Shown: positions 25,281 through 34,205 of the stretch, piece by piece
Layout: each line of letters begins with the position of its first letter
Position numbering within the stretch: the first letter of the stretch is position 1
Origin: JAHEJJ01 sp965212205
GTDB lineage: Bacteria; Bacteroidota; Bacteroidia; Flavobacteriales; Flavobacteriaceae
Length of the DNA: 64,000 bases
Direction: 5' to 3'
Assembly (NCBI GenBank): GCA_965212205.1
Contig: CBDBUX010000011.1
Location: 992,001 to 1,056,000 of the forward strand
Notes under the pieces: generated by a model
Database searches by the model: none
Told to the model about the DNA's origin: nothing
What the model saw: only the letters and a program-made list of their open reading frames with translations
Made by a program: the position numbers and the translations under genes

Positions 25281-25511
25281 ATGGGTCAATTAGCACAGCT
25301 TAAGTTTTCGATTCGTAGCATCAACTTAACGGTGAATTACAATCTGGCCATAAATGAAATGGCGAAAAAAAGCTACGAGCAATTTGAGGAATTTAAACAG
25401 TTTCAAAAACTCAAACGTGAATTACAACTATCAGATAAGTCAAGCCAATTTGTTAAAGAACTCATTGAACTACAGAGAAATTTAAACTATCGAATAGATT
25501 ACAAGCCCTAA
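25281..25511 (+). CDS. Small helical charged protein
   Basis: A 76-residue hydrophilic, helix-forming protein rich in Lys, Glu and Gln ('KKSYEQFEEFKQFQKLKRELQ'). It begins 2 bp after the stop of the multi-TM gene at 24895, so it is probably translationally coupled. Paralog A and the decayed copy carry a charged tail in cis, so this ORF may be the equivalent tail in trans. No family is recognised. Confidence 0.5.
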   Translation: MGQLAQLKFSIRSINLTVNYNLAINEMAKKSYEQFEEFKQFQKLKRELQLSDKSSQFVKELIELQRNLNYRIDYKP

Positions 25512-25516
25512 AACGA

Positions 25517-25897
25517 TCACTTTAATGAAGATTTTTCAATCTCATCAGTAACTTCCTTAAGCAGATCTTTTAATTCTCTTTCCTGCCGTTCCCTGATCTT
25601 TTTTTCAATAATTCGCTCAATATCCTGGCGTCTGGAGGCCGGAAGCTTTTCGAAGTCCAGATCTTCTGATTTTACTTTTTCCTTGATCATACCGCCTTCG
25701 CCGGTGAGGAGCCAGACCACGTCGAGCTGGGGATAGGTGCGGATAATATTTTCGATCACATCACTGCCAATAGAAGCATGGTTCTTTTTCATCCTTAAGG
25801 TATAGCCATTGGCGGCCCCGATGGAAATATCGAACTGCCTGGCACTCAGGCCGGCATATTCAATAAATTGAATAAGACGATCGATCGTTTTAAGCAT
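25517..25897 (-). CDS. HTH regulator, phage-repressor-like
   Basis: A 126-residue DNA-binding protein. Residues 1-60 form a lambda-repressor-like HTH ('RLIQFIEYAGLSARQFDISIGAANGYTLRM'), followed by 'IRTYPQLDVVWLLTGEG', a signature of Bacteroidota Xre/CI-like regulators. A charged coiled C-terminus replaces the S24 peptidase domain, so no RecA-type self-cleavage is expected. It is transcribed divergently from the HTH gene at 26068. A TATTTTTG box at 25927-25934 (minus) could be its -7 element. Confidence 0.83.
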   Translation of the reverse strand: MLKTIDRLIQFIEYAGLSARQFDISIGAANGYTLRMKKNHASIGSDVIENIIRTYPQLDVVWLLTGEGGMIKEKVKSEDLDFEKLPASRRQDIERIIEKKIRERQERELKDLLKEVTDEIEKSSLK

Positions 25898-25983
25898 CTG
25901 TAATGTATGTGGAGGGGCGGTCTAATCAAAAATACAATTTTATCCCTTTGGTTTCTTAAAGAAGCCCTGCAAATCCGCCTCTA

Positions 25984-26029
25984 TTACAAATATAGAAAAA
26001 AATCTACCAATATTTGTAAGTATAGAAAA
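25984..26029. promoter_or_regulatory. Operator-like repeats between two HTH genes
   Basis: A perfect 10-bp inverted repeat, TTACAAATAT (25984-25993) and ATATTTGTAA (26010-26019), with 16 bp between the arms. Superposed is a direct repeat TATAGAAAA at 25991-25999 and 26021-26029, exactly 30 bp apart. It lies in the only spacer between two divergent HTH genes, so auto- or cross-regulation is likely. No binding has been shown. Confidence 0.5.
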
Positions 26030-26067
26030 TAAACTATATATTTATTTTAGTTAATTAGAGGATTCCA

Positions 26068-26349
26068 ATGAAGACCATTAAAAGTCTTGAACGATTACAA
26101 CAACTTCACCGGCTGATCGAAAACGAACATACCGGATCGCCAAAAGAGCTGGCCAGAAGGATGGCCGTAAGTGAAAGACTGGTCTACCTTCTTCTCGAAT
26201 ATCTAAAAGACTACAATGCCAGCATCGAATACGACCGCAGCAGAAGAACCTATTTTTATGCTGAAGATTTTCAACTCGATATCCAGATCTCCGTAGCGGT
26301 AATCAGCAATAATGAACGTACCGAGATCTTTGGCGGTAGCTATTTTTGA
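26068..26349 (+). CDS. HTH domain-containing DNA-binding protein
   Basis: A 93-residue protein with a winged-HTH (HTH_11-like) start: 'LERLQQLHRLIENEHTGSPKELARRMAVSERLVYLLLEYLKD'. A short beta-rich tail ends 'ERTEIFGGSYF'. It lacks the WYL sensor domain that usually follows this HTH. Small proteins of exactly this shape are common in Flavobacteriaceae. It is divergent from the CI-like regulator, with an operator-like repeat between them. Targets are unknown. Confidence 0.8.
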   Translation: MKTIKSLERLQQLHRLIENEHTGSPKELARRMAVSERLVYLLLEYLKDYNASIEYDRSRRTYFYAEDFQLDIQISVAVISNNERTEIFGGSYF

Positions 26350-26481
26350 TAGAAGTCGGAAGATGAGATAAACGTAGACCCTCTGAAATTGTAATTCCAG
26401 CTGTTCCTATACCATATTTAGGAAACCACCAACTCCATACTAATATATCTTCCGAAAAAATCAGATGAAATGCCGTGGATA

Positions 26482-27630
26482 TCATCGGTTTACCGCCTTT
26501 ACGACCAGTTCGAAGAGCTTCATATCGTCGTGATCGCTGCCGGGTTCTGGATGCTGCGGGGTTTCTGCCTCGTATTTGAGCACCACTACCAGGTCGAGCG
26601 AAGGCACCACACCTATGATCTGACCTCCGAATCCGCTGGCCAGGAAAGCCGGCTCCCCGTCTACATAGGTAAGATACCATTGGTAGCCATAACTATACCG
26701 CCCATAGATATTTTTTTCATGATCACGGGTAGAGGTTTCCACCCACGACTCAGATAAGATTTGCCGGTCTTCCCAACGTCCTTTATTCAGGTAAAGAAAG
26801 CCAAATTTTGCCATATCCCTGGCCGTGAGATAGAGGCCAAAACTAGCCGTTTCAATACCCTGGGGATCTCTTCGCCAACGTTGGGGCAATGGCGGGATAT
26901 ATTCATCCCAACTGCTATATTCAATGGTTCCGCTTAGCGGTTCAAAAGCTATACCCAGCGGATCGAATAGCCTTTCTTTTGCCAGTTCCCCAGGATTTAC
27001 CCCTCCTTTGTAATGTACAAGCGCAGTCAGGAAATGTGTATTCCCCGATCCGTATTTAAATTTAGTGCCCGGGGGTCGTTCAAAACCCATGGAAAGCGCA
27101 TGAGCTACCCAGTCGTCAGATAAGATCCAGGCTACCCAGGGGGGTCCTACTTCAGACCAATGAAGGCCGGTGGTATGGGTAAGCACATGTTGTAGGGTGA
27201 TATCTTCAAATTCGGGATATTGTGGCATGAGTTCTGCCATGGGTTGATCTGTTGAGTTGATGATCCCATCGTCTATCAGGAATCCTATTAAAGCCGAAGA
27301 AAAGCTTTTGGTAACCGACCATAGGTTGGTACTGGCATCAATACCGCCTTCGTCGTAATAGTTTTCATAAACGAGATATCCATCCTTGACCACCAGCAAG
27401 GCGCGGCTGAGACGATCATTCTCCGCAAAAGCGTTGGCCTGATCCATTTTGGCGATGTCCATATCGTGGTTTTCAAGTCTTGCCGTTTGCCAGCCGTTGG
27501 TGGGCCAGTATGCTCTGGTAGCCAATGGCCACTCATACCCGTCGGCAGGGACAATGATACGATCCTCATCCTTTTCACAGGAGAGTAGCAAGAGAATCAG
27601 TATCAATATGTAAGAGGGTTTAAGGACCAT
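26482..27630 (-). CDS. Beta-lactamase-fold serine hydrolase lipoprotein
   Basis: A 382-residue lipoprotein (Cys18) of the class C beta-lactamase/esterase superfamily. The nucleophile motif is SVTK (Ser105, Lys108), the second motif region is 'KYGSGNTHFLTAL', and the third is 'ASGFGGQ', in place of KTG. This is typical of periplasmic esterase- or D-aminopeptidase-like proteins rather than true beta-lactamases. The start is a clear ATG. It stands alone; the substrate is unknown. Confidence 0.88.
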   Translation of the reverse strand: MVLKPSYILILILLLLSCEKDEDRIIVPADGYEWPLATRAYWPTNGWQTARLENHDMDIAKMDQANAFAENDRLSRALLVVKDGYLVYENYYDEGGIDASTNLWSVTKSFSSALIGFLIDDGIINSTDQPMAELMPQYPEFEDITLQHVLTHTTGLHWSEVGPPWVAWILSDDWVAHALSMGFERPPGTKFKYGSGNTHFLTALVHYKGGVNPGELAKERLFDPLGIAFEPLSGTIEYSSWDEYIPPLPQRWRRDPQGIETASFGLYLTARDMAKFGFLYLNKGRWEDRQILSESWVETSTRDHEKNIYGRYSYGYQWYLTYVDGEPAFLASGFGGQIIGVVPSLDLVVVLKYEAETPQHPEPGSDHDDMKLFELVVKAVNR

Positions 27631-27793
27631 GATAAATAATCACCGCAAGCTAGTATAGCCCGCGCTTGGAAACAATGATGCAGATCATCAGCATTTGCTT
27701 TTACGGGTGCGGAAGGGGGCGCTTTAAATTCGATTTTTGTTTATTTGTGTTTATACGGTCAACTCAACCCTGTATCAACTGTTTTTTAGATCC

Positions 27794-28249
27794 ATGAATG
27801 GCAGGAAAATCATATCGATAGTATTTCTGGTTGTAGCATTGGTATTGGGAGTCTTATTCTTTAACAAGATTCAGTTTCCATCAAGCATAGAGCAATATTT
27901 CGACATTGGGCAATATTTCGACAAAGATTATTTTAACCAGTACGGCCCGCTGGCCATCTGTGTTGAGCTCCTGATCGCAGGCATTTACCTGTTTAGAAAA
28001 CACCCGAAAACGAACATTGCCCTGGCCATATTCGGTTTTACTGCCCTGCTTGATCCATTATTTAATGCCCTGGGGGTCTTCGATACTAATGTACCTCTGT
28101 ACGGCAGTATTGTTTTTGTGCTTTGTGCGATCCCAGCCTTGTGGATTGCCTTTACCAATACCTTCGGCTCGGGCAGGATCACATTCTTTTGGGCTTTTGG
28201 CAGTTTTTTAGTCGGACTGATGATCGAACTCTTTTTCAATTATTGGTAG
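27794..28249 (+). CDS. Small multi-TM protein
   Basis: A 151-residue protein with about four TM segments ('IISIVFLVVALVLGVLFF', 'YGPLAICVELLIAGIYLF', and two more) and a short polar loop containing 'SSIEQYFDIGQYFDKDYF' after TM1. The frame extends back to 27737, but the ATG at 27794 gives a natural N-terminus. No family is recognised. It is separated from the pnt operon by 229 bp, so probably not part of it. Confidence 0.68.
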   Translation: MNGRKIISIVFLVVALVLGVLFFNKIQFPSSIEQYFDIGQYFDKDYFNQYGPLAICVELLIAGIYLFRKHPKTNIALAIFGFTALLDPLFNALGVFDTNVPLYGSIVFVLCAIPALWIAFTNTFGSGRITFFWAFGSFLVGLMIELFFNYW

Positions 28250-28365
28250 TTCCAGAAAAAGTTGAGCTTCTCTTAAAAGTGAGTTTTATAACTGATTGAT
28301 ATATAAAGCATTGTGTTAAACCAAACGATGCTTTTCTCGATATAAATCGATTATTGTAAAATCCC

Positions 28366-28384
28366 TGATATATGTCATATATCA
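28366..28384. promoter_or_regulatory. Palindrome upstream of pnt operon
   Basis: A 19-bp palindrome with arms TGATATAT and ATATATCA around a GTC centre, 94 bp before the pntAA start. Size and symmetry fit a dimeric regulator of the Crp/Fnr type, but the half-sites are AT-only beyond TGA, so the family cannot be named. It could also arise by chance in AT-rich sequence. Confidence 0.35.
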
Positions 28385-28478
28385 AATTCAGTAGCTGTTG
28401 TACTTTTCATTCAAATAAAAACCTTATTTTGAGGGTGGATTAGGATCACCCTTTTCAATCAGGTAAACGGGACCGCAC

Positions 28479-29579
28479 ATGAAAATAGGCATCTTGAAGG
28501 AAACCAAGAAAGGAGAAAAAAGGGTTTCCATCTCTCCGAAAATTGCTGCACAACTCATAGCTAAAGGATTTGAACTTATCGCTGAAGAAAGCGCTGGCTC
28601 CGACTCGTCCTATAAGAACTCGGACTACCGAGAGGTAGGGGTACGGACCGAAGAACGAGGCGTAGTCTTTAAGGAAGCAGATATCCTGATCAAGATCAAT
28701 CCTTTTGATAAGGACGACTTAAAACTTGTGAATGAAGGACAGATACTCATCAGTCAGCTTTTCCATAAATCCGACCCGGATCTTATCAGGGACATTGCGG
28801 CCACCAAGGCATCGGCCTTTTCTATGGATGCCATACCACGGATCTCCAGGGCCCAGGAAATGGATGTGCTCAGTTCACAATCGAACCTGGCAGGCTACAA
28901 GGCCGTAATCTACGGAGCCTACCTGATGAAAAAAATCCTGCCGCTTATGATGACCGCCGCAGGAACCATTAAACCGGCCAGAGTTTTTATCTACGGGGTG
29001 GGCGTTGCCGGATTACAGGCAATTGCCACTGCTAAAAGACTGGGGGCTATTGTAAGGGCTACAGACATCAGGCCGGAGACCAAAGAACAGGCCGAATCGC
29101 TGGGGGCCAAATTCATTTCGGTAAATGGGGAAAACGGCGAAAAGAACAGTGTTTATGCCAAGTCGGCTTCTGAAGAATATGCAAGAAAACAAAGGGAAGC
29201 AGTAAATAAAACGCTTTTCAAATCGGACCTGGTGATCACCACTGCATTCGTACCCGGCCGGAAGGCCCCAGTCCTGATCACAAGGGAGCAGGTAGAACAG
29301 ATGAAAAACGGAGCGGTGATCATCGATCTCGCGGCGACAGAAGGGGGTAATTGCGAGTTGAGCAAACTCAACAAGATGGTACGGCATAATGGGGTAAAGA
29401 TTGTCGGTACCACCATTGCCCCGGAAAGTGTTTCCTATAATGCCAGTGAGCTATTTGCCAAGAACGTGTTCAACTTTATTATGCACCTTACCGAAGAGAC
29501 CGCCTTTAAATGGGATCTGGAGGAAGAGATCACCGATGAAACACTAATTGTCCATCAGGGAGAAATAAGAAAAACATAA
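28479..29579 (+). CDS. pntAA: NAD(P) transhydrogenase alpha-1 subunit
   Basis: A 366-residue soluble NAD(H)-binding domain (dI) of proton-translocating transhydrogenase. It begins 'MKIGILKETKKGEKRVSISP', has the Rossmann loop 'IYGVGVAGLQAIATAKRLGA', and the PntA-type sequences 'PGRKAPVLITREQVE' and 'SYNASELFAKNV'. With PntAB and PntB it transfers hydride from NADH to NADP, driven by proton influx. The alpha subunit is split in two here, the common arrangement in this phylum. The next gene follows after 4 bp. Confidence 0.95.
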   Translation: MKIGILKETKKGEKRVSISPKIAAQLIAKGFELIAEESAGSDSSYKNSDYREVGVRTEERGVVFKEADILIKINPFDKDDLKLVNEGQILISQLFHKSDPDLIRDIAATKASAFSMDAIPRISRAQEMDVLSSQSNLAGYKAVIYGAYLMKKILPLMMTAAGTIKPARVFIYGVGVAGLQAIATAKRLGAIVRATDIRPETKEQAESLGAKFISVNGENGEKNSVYAKSASEEYARKQREAVNKTLFKSDLVITTAFVPGRKAPVLITREQVEQMKNGAVIIDLAATEGGNCELSKLNKMVRHNGVKIVGTTIAPESVSYNASELFAKNVFNFIMHLTEETAFKWDLEEEITDETLIVHQGEIRKT

Positions 29580-29583
29580 GCGT

Positions 29584-29892
29584 ATGAATCAATTGATCGA
29601 CCTTATCATCAATAACCTGGACCTGATCTATATCCTGATCCTGGCCATTTTTGTAGGTATAGAAGTAATAAAACATATACCCACCATATTACACACACCA
29701 TTGATGTCTGGCGCTAATGCGCTGAGCGGGGTGGTGGTGGTAGGTGCCTTGCTGGTGATGTTAAACGCAGACCCCGACGATTACTTCGCCCTGGCACTCG
29801 GTTTTATCGCCGTTGTTTTAGGGATCGTGAATGTGGTCGGTGGCTTTGCGGTTACCGGTCGTATGCTTCAAATGTTTAAAAAGAAAGATTGA
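29584..29892 (+). CDS. pntAB: NAD(P) transhydrogenase alpha-2 subunit
   Basis: A 102-residue membrane subunit with three TM helices, the separate C-terminal part of the alpha chain. 'FVGIEVIKHIPTILHTPLMSGANALSGVVVVG' in part is its diagnostic core. It contributes to the proton channel (dII). Its TGA overlaps the ATG of pntB by one base (TGATG), indicating translational coupling. Confidence 0.95.
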   Translation: MNQLIDLIINNLDLIYILILAIFVGIEVIKHIPTILHTPLMSGANALSGVVVVGALLVMLNADPDDYFALALGFIAVVLGIVNVVGGFAVTGRMLQMFKKKD

Positions 29893-31271
29893 TGAACGCA
29901 CTTCTCAGTGTGGTCTATCTGGTGGCCACAATCACTTTTATCGTTGGTTTAAAAATGCTGGGACATCCGGCTACTGCCAAGAATGGAAATTATGTGGCGG
30001 CATCCGGAATGGGACTTGCGATTGTTGGCACGCTGTTTTTACACGACCTGGAGGTTCCCACCAAGATCTACGTGCTCATCGGCCTGGCCATACTGGTAGG
30101 CGGGACTATCGGAGCCCTAATGGCCATTAAGGTTAAAATGACCAAAATGCCCGAACTGGTCTCTCTTTTTAACGGGTTTGGCGGCGCCAGTGCAGCTTTG
30201 ATAGGGCTCGTGGCCTTTAGCAGACAATTAGGTGATGCCACCCAGGCTATTACTGTGATCTCGGGAATCGTAATAGGCGCGCTTACTTTTTCAGGTAGTA
30301 TTGTTGCCTGGGGTAAACTCGACGGCACTTTTAAAAGTGTGGTAAACATCCCAAAAAGGAATCTGATCAATAATCTTCTCTTGCTGGGGATCGTGATATT
30401 TGCCGGTTTTATAGTGATGAACGGCCAGCCACAGCCCATGTATATTTATCTCCTGCTCGGGGCCAGTTTGTTATACGGGGTGCTTTTTGTTCTTCCCATC
30501 GGGGGAGCCGATATGCCGGTGGTGATCTCCTTATTGAATTCACTGACAGGGATCGCTGCGGCGATCACCGGTGTCCTTTACAACAATATGGTAATGCTGG
30601 TAGGGGGTATCCTGGTTGGATCTGCAGGTATAATACTCACAGTTGCCATGTGTCGTGCGATGAACAGGACACTATTAGCCGTAATATTCGGCGCCTTCGG
30701 TGGCGGTGAAACCGCTGAAGGAGAAGACCGGGCTATGGGCAATATTACCAAAACCAATGCCGGAGATGCTGCCATCCTGATGAACTATGCCGATAATGTG
30801 ATCATCGTACCCGGTTACGGACTGGCGGTGGCGCAGGCTCAGCATGTAATCCACGAATTGGAAGAATTACTCACCCAACGGGGTGTCCAGGTTAAATATG
30901 CAATCCACCCGGTGGCGGGAAGGATGCCCGGGCATATGAATGTACTTTTGGCGGAAAGCAATGTAGATTATAGTTTGTTGGTAGAAATGGAGGATATCAA
31001 CCCTCAGTTCCCTCAGACCGATGTGGTTCTGGTGGTGGGTGCAAACGATGTGGTAAATCCTGCGGCCCACAACGATCCGGCAAGCCCTATTTATGGCATG
31101 CCTATACTGGATGTGGAGAACGCCAAGCATATCATTGTTAACAAACGCAGCATGAATCCCGGTTATGCGGGAATCGAGAACGAGTTGTTCTTTAATGCCA
31201 AAACCGCTATGCTTTTTGGAGATGCAAAGGCAGCCCTTACAGAACTGGTTGCCGAGCTAAAAAATATGTAG
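29892..31271 (+). CDS. pntB: NAD(P) transhydrogenase beta subunit
   Basis: A 459-residue protein. About nine TM helices (dII) precede a C-terminal NADP(H)-binding domain (dIII) with 'IVPGYGLAVAQAQHVIHELEELL' in part, 'HPVAGRMPGHMNVLLAE' and 'VNKRSMNPGYAGIENELFF' in part, all diagnostic. A TTG one codon earlier is an alternative start; the ATG overlapping the pntAB stop is preferred. It completes a compact three-gene operon that supplies NADPH at the cost of the proton gradient. Confidence 0.95.
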   Translation: MNALLSVVYLVATITFIVGLKMLGHPATAKNGNYVAASGMGLAIVGTLFLHDLEVPTKIYVLIGLAILVGGTIGALMAIKVKMTKMPELVSLFNGFGGASAALIGLVAFSRQLGDATQAITVISGIVIGALTFSGSIVAWGKLDGTFKSVVNIPKRNLINNLLLLGIVIFAGFIVMNGQPQPMYIYLLLGASLLYGVLFVLPIGGADMPVVISLLNSLTGIAAAITGVLYNNMVMLVGGILVGSAGIILTVAMCRAMNRTLLAVIFGAFGGGETAEGEDRAMGNITKTNAGDAAILMNYADNVIIVPGYGLAVAQAQHVIHELEELLTQRGVQVKYAIHPVAGRMPGHMNVLLAESNVDYSLLVEMEDINPQFPQTDVVLVVGANDVVNPAAHNDPASPIYGMPILDVENAKHIIVNKRSMNPGYAGIENELFFNAKTAMLFGDAKAALTELVAELKNM

Positions 31272-31414
31272 CTCGGTCTGCATCGGTTTCGTACAAGCTC
31301 ATTTCTAATTTTCCCTACTGAAGATCAGTTAATTAGGCGTATACTTTTCGCCTTTCTTCGTCGTTATAGCATAGACATCACGTCTGAAACCAAATCATAA
31401 ATCAAAAACCTACT

Positions 31415-33355
31415 ATGTTTAGAACAACATTAGCGTGCCTTGCATTGATGCTGGCAACAGGCCTTAATGGCCAGTCTACACCTACCTGGACTTCTTCCTT
31501 CGACCAAAATGTAAATTGGCAAAAAGTAACTTCCCTCGGGAATTATATTGTACAAACCGATGCCGGATTATTCGGGATCGACACCGAATCGGGTAATATC
31601 TTATGGCAGGATGCCGAATTCGGAAGAGTAGAGGAGGCGGCCTTTGCCGAACTGGAAAACTCGCCCTTTGCGAAGATCGAAACCCCTAAGGGGCTCTATA
31701 TCATCAATAGTTTCGATGGCAGTCGCTTATTCAATTCGTTCGATCATGGGTTTAGCAAGGTGCAGAATCACTTTGTACTCTACAGGTCCAATACTATTAT
31801 AGTGGCCGGAAAGTCAGACCTGGGGCCTAATACCGTGCTCTCTATCGATATTGCTTCAGGAGACGTGCTCTGGACCTCCGAAGGCGATGTGGGAAAGTTG
31901 TTTACCGTAATTGAGCTTACAGATCAGGACTTACTGGGGGTAACGCTGGTAAAAAATGTAAGGATAAAATCCAGGAGCGGTGAGATTGTCTGGAGCAATG
32001 AAAATTCGGCCGAAGCCAAACAAATTGAAAAACTGGGCGCTTTTGGCGATCTGCTAAAAAAAGCCGCTGAAACCGCTGCAGAGGGAATGGAGATCAATCT
32101 CGATTTTGCCCTTCACCCATCGGGCGACGCCTTTGTGATTGGGGTAGAGCAACAGCAGGAATCTTCCTTTGGCAGTTCAGGACAAACAACCATTAATTAC
32201 ACTTCAGAATATCGTGCGTATGACGTGCATAGCGGAGAACTCCTGTGGGAAAAGCCCGTTGAAGCCAAAGGACAACTGGGCCATATGGCCTGGGTAGGTG
32301 AGGAGTTATTGGTTCTGCCGTTTGGCACGCAGAATTCAAGGATAAACCTGCACCGTATGGACGACGGAGCCGGCCTTTGGGGAAAAAAAGGACGTGGAAT
32401 CAGCATCAAGGGGGGTATATACGATTATACTCCAACCGATGGCGGGATGTTGGTGATCACCACCAGGAACGACAAGCATTTTTTGAACTACCTGGATACA
32501 AGTTCAGGGGCCCTGACCTTCGATAAAGCGATCAAGGTACAGGGAGATGTGGGCTATACTATCACTACCGACCATGGTATCGCTTATGTTACGGCAGAAG
32601 AGATGAATATTGTAGATATAACTACCGGCGAATTAAAGTGGGACAAAGACCTTAAAACAGATTATCATCTGGTGGCACAAGATCGGGAGATGTTATACGC
32701 TTTTGATACAAAGGCCGAAACGGTAAAAGCCATAAATCTTGCAAGCGGGAGCATTGAAATGGAAGGCAATCATCCGCTGGATTTTCAGGAAAAGGAATAC
32801 CCGAAGTACATGGAACTAAGGGAAAACGGAATCTTCCTGGGGGCAGACCAGAATTTTGCGCTGTATAGTTATGACGGTTCGTTAAAATATCATAGTTATT
32901 TCCCATCACCGCGGGAAGCAGGATGGAAACGCGCACTTCTTTTTGCCAATACCATTTATGCAGGATATTACGCTGCTGCGAGTTCCATGGCCGCCGGAGC
33001 GTTTAACCATGCCGCCTCCCAGCAGGGAATGGATACGGTTGAAGGACAGGTTTTTTCGGAGATCGGAAATGCCTATAACGAGATGAGCCAATCGGCCGGA
33101 AGTGCAGCCAGCATGGCGTTTAAAGCCGCTCAAAGACGCTTTAAGGCCACCAGTGAAGCAAGGGATTATGTGGTTGTCCTCACCAAGGGGGAAGAAGGTA
33201 TTTCCCTGATGAAGATCGATAAAGACAGCGGGGAAAGCAATAGCAACATCCCATTGGGGAAAAACAGAAAACCCAATTATGCTATCGACCTGGTAGCCGG
33301 GGAAGTCTTTTTGGAAGTAGACCCTAAGACCGTTCGCCGTTTCATTATCAAATAA
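31415..33355 (+). CDS. Secreted PQQ-like beta-propeller protein
   Basis: A 646-residue exported protein (signal peptide 1-19). Successive propeller blades carry the pattern '(D/V)xxSGxxLW': 'GIDTESGNILWQ', 'SIDIASGDVLWT', 'YDVHSGELLWE', 'DITTGELKWD'. The C-terminal region has an Ala-rich helical insertion ('YAGYYAAASSMAAGAFNH'). No catalytic PQQ residues are evident; it is best read as a PQQ-like (BamB-type) scaffold or binding propeller. The next secreted protein gene follows after 40 bp and is probably co-transcribed. Confidence 0.83.
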   Translation: MFRTTLACLALMLATGLNGQSTPTWTSSFDQNVNWQKVTSLGNYIVQTDAGLFGIDTESGNILWQDAEFGRVEEAAFAELENSPFAKIETPKGLYIINSFDGSRLFNSFDHGFSKVQNHFVLYRSNTIIVAGKSDLGPNTVLSIDIASGDVLWTSEGDVGKLFTVIELTDQDLLGVTLVKNVRIKSRSGEIVWSNENSAEAKQIEKLGAFGDLLKKAAETAAEGMEINLDFALHPSGDAFVIGVEQQQESSFGSSGQTTINYTSEYRAYDVHSGELLWEKPVEAKGQLGHMAWVGEELLVLPFGTQNSRINLHRMDDGAGLWGKKGRGISIKGGIYDYTPTDGGMLVITTRNDKHFLNYLDTSSGALTFDKAIKVQGDVGYTITTDHGIAYVTAEEMNIVDITTGELKWDKDLKTDYHLVAQDREMLYAFDTKAETVKAINLASGSIEMEGNHPLDFQEKEYPKYMELRENGIFLGADQNFALYSYDGSLKYHSYFPSPREAGWKRALLFANTIYAGYYAAASSMAAGAFNHAASQQGMDTVEGQVFSEIGNAYNEMSQSAGSAASMAFKAAQRRFKATSEARDYVVVLTKGEEGISLMKIDKDSGESNSNIPLGKNRKPNYAIDLVAGEVFLEVDPKTVRRFIIK

Positions 33356-33395
33356 GCAGAAATTTAATAAAACATAAAGTCTAATAGAACTAGTT

Positions 33396-34142
33396 ATGAG
33401 TAATATCAAAAATGCATTGTTTACCCTTGGCCTGGCCGTGTCTATGATTACTGGCGGTTTGGCCCAGGACTTATACCAGAAGGGCACCATCCAACTTGGA
33501 AAAAAGAAGACTATGGAGGCCTATATCCAGATCAACTGGTCGTATCCTCAGCGGTTTCAGACCAGTGTTACCTATGTGAAGCCCAAGGATTATCAGAAAG
33601 CGATTAAAAAAGGGAAGATCAAAGGCAAGATCAAGGAAAAGTTACAACCCAAAGACCTGATCGGATTTGAGTTGGAAGATGGCAGAAAATTTCAGGTGGT
33701 TAAGTATGTAGACATGACTTCTGGCAAGATGCAAAAAATGTTGCCCAAGAAGTTGATCCTGCAAAAGGTGGCCGATGGCCCGATAGAAGTATTCAAATTC
33801 TATGCCCGCACCACAGGGAAGATCTCCAAGGAATTGGCAGACATGGCCATGGATGCCCATACCGATGTGGAAGCCAGAAAGGTATTGCACGAGTGGATAC
33901 AAAACAACTTTGAGATGCTGGTCCGGAAGGATAGTAAGAACCCCAGAAATGTAGTCTATATCAACTTATTGAACTACATCGGCGACAACTACGATGTTAA
34001 GGACAAGTACGATGCCAATCATTACGGATTAAGAAATCAGTTCAGCGAAGAAAAGAAGTTTGGCAAATATGTAAACAAAGAGTTCGAAGCGGCTTTGCTT
34101 CGGATGGTTGATGACTATAACAGTCAGCAGTTGGCCAAATAA
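33396..34142 (+). CDS. Hypothetical secreted protein
   Basis: A 248-residue protein with a signal peptide (cleavage after GGLA). The mature part is lysine-rich: a beta-rich first half ('GTIQLGKKKTMEAYIQINW' in part, 'DLIGFELEDGRKFQVVKYVDM' in part) and a helical second half ending 'LRMVDDYNSQQLAK'. No family is recognised. It sits downstream of the propeller protein at 31415 and is followed by a strong terminator, so the two genes form one transcription unit. Confidence 0.72.
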   Translation: MSNIKNALFTLGLAVSMITGGLAQDLYQKGTIQLGKKKTMEAYIQINWSYPQRFQTSVTYVKPKDYQKAIKKGKIKGKIKEKLQPKDLIGFELEDGRKFQVVKYVDMTSGKMQKMLPKKLILQKVADGPIEVFKFYARTTGKISKELADMAMDAHTDVEARKVLHEWIQNNFEMLVRKDSKNPRNVVYINLLNYIGDNYDVKDKYDANHYGLRNQFSEEKKFGKYVNKEFEAALLRMVDDYNSQQLAK

Positions 34143-34180
34143 GACCGGGGGATCATTAGGATCCTTTCAAATACTGTGAA

Positions 34181-34205
34181 ACACCTTCTTATGAAGGTGT
34201 TTTTT
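34181..34205 (+). terminator. Rho-independent terminator
   Basis: A perfect stem ACACCTTC (34181-34188) / GAAGGTGT (34193-34200) with loop TTAT, then five Ts. It lies 38 bp after the stop of the secreted protein at 34142 and ends the 31415-34142 unit. Confidence 0.88.

Noticed and set aside
32906..33490. 194-codon minus-strand ORF
   Set aside because: Spans the end of one well-supported secreted protein gene and the start of the next on the other strand.
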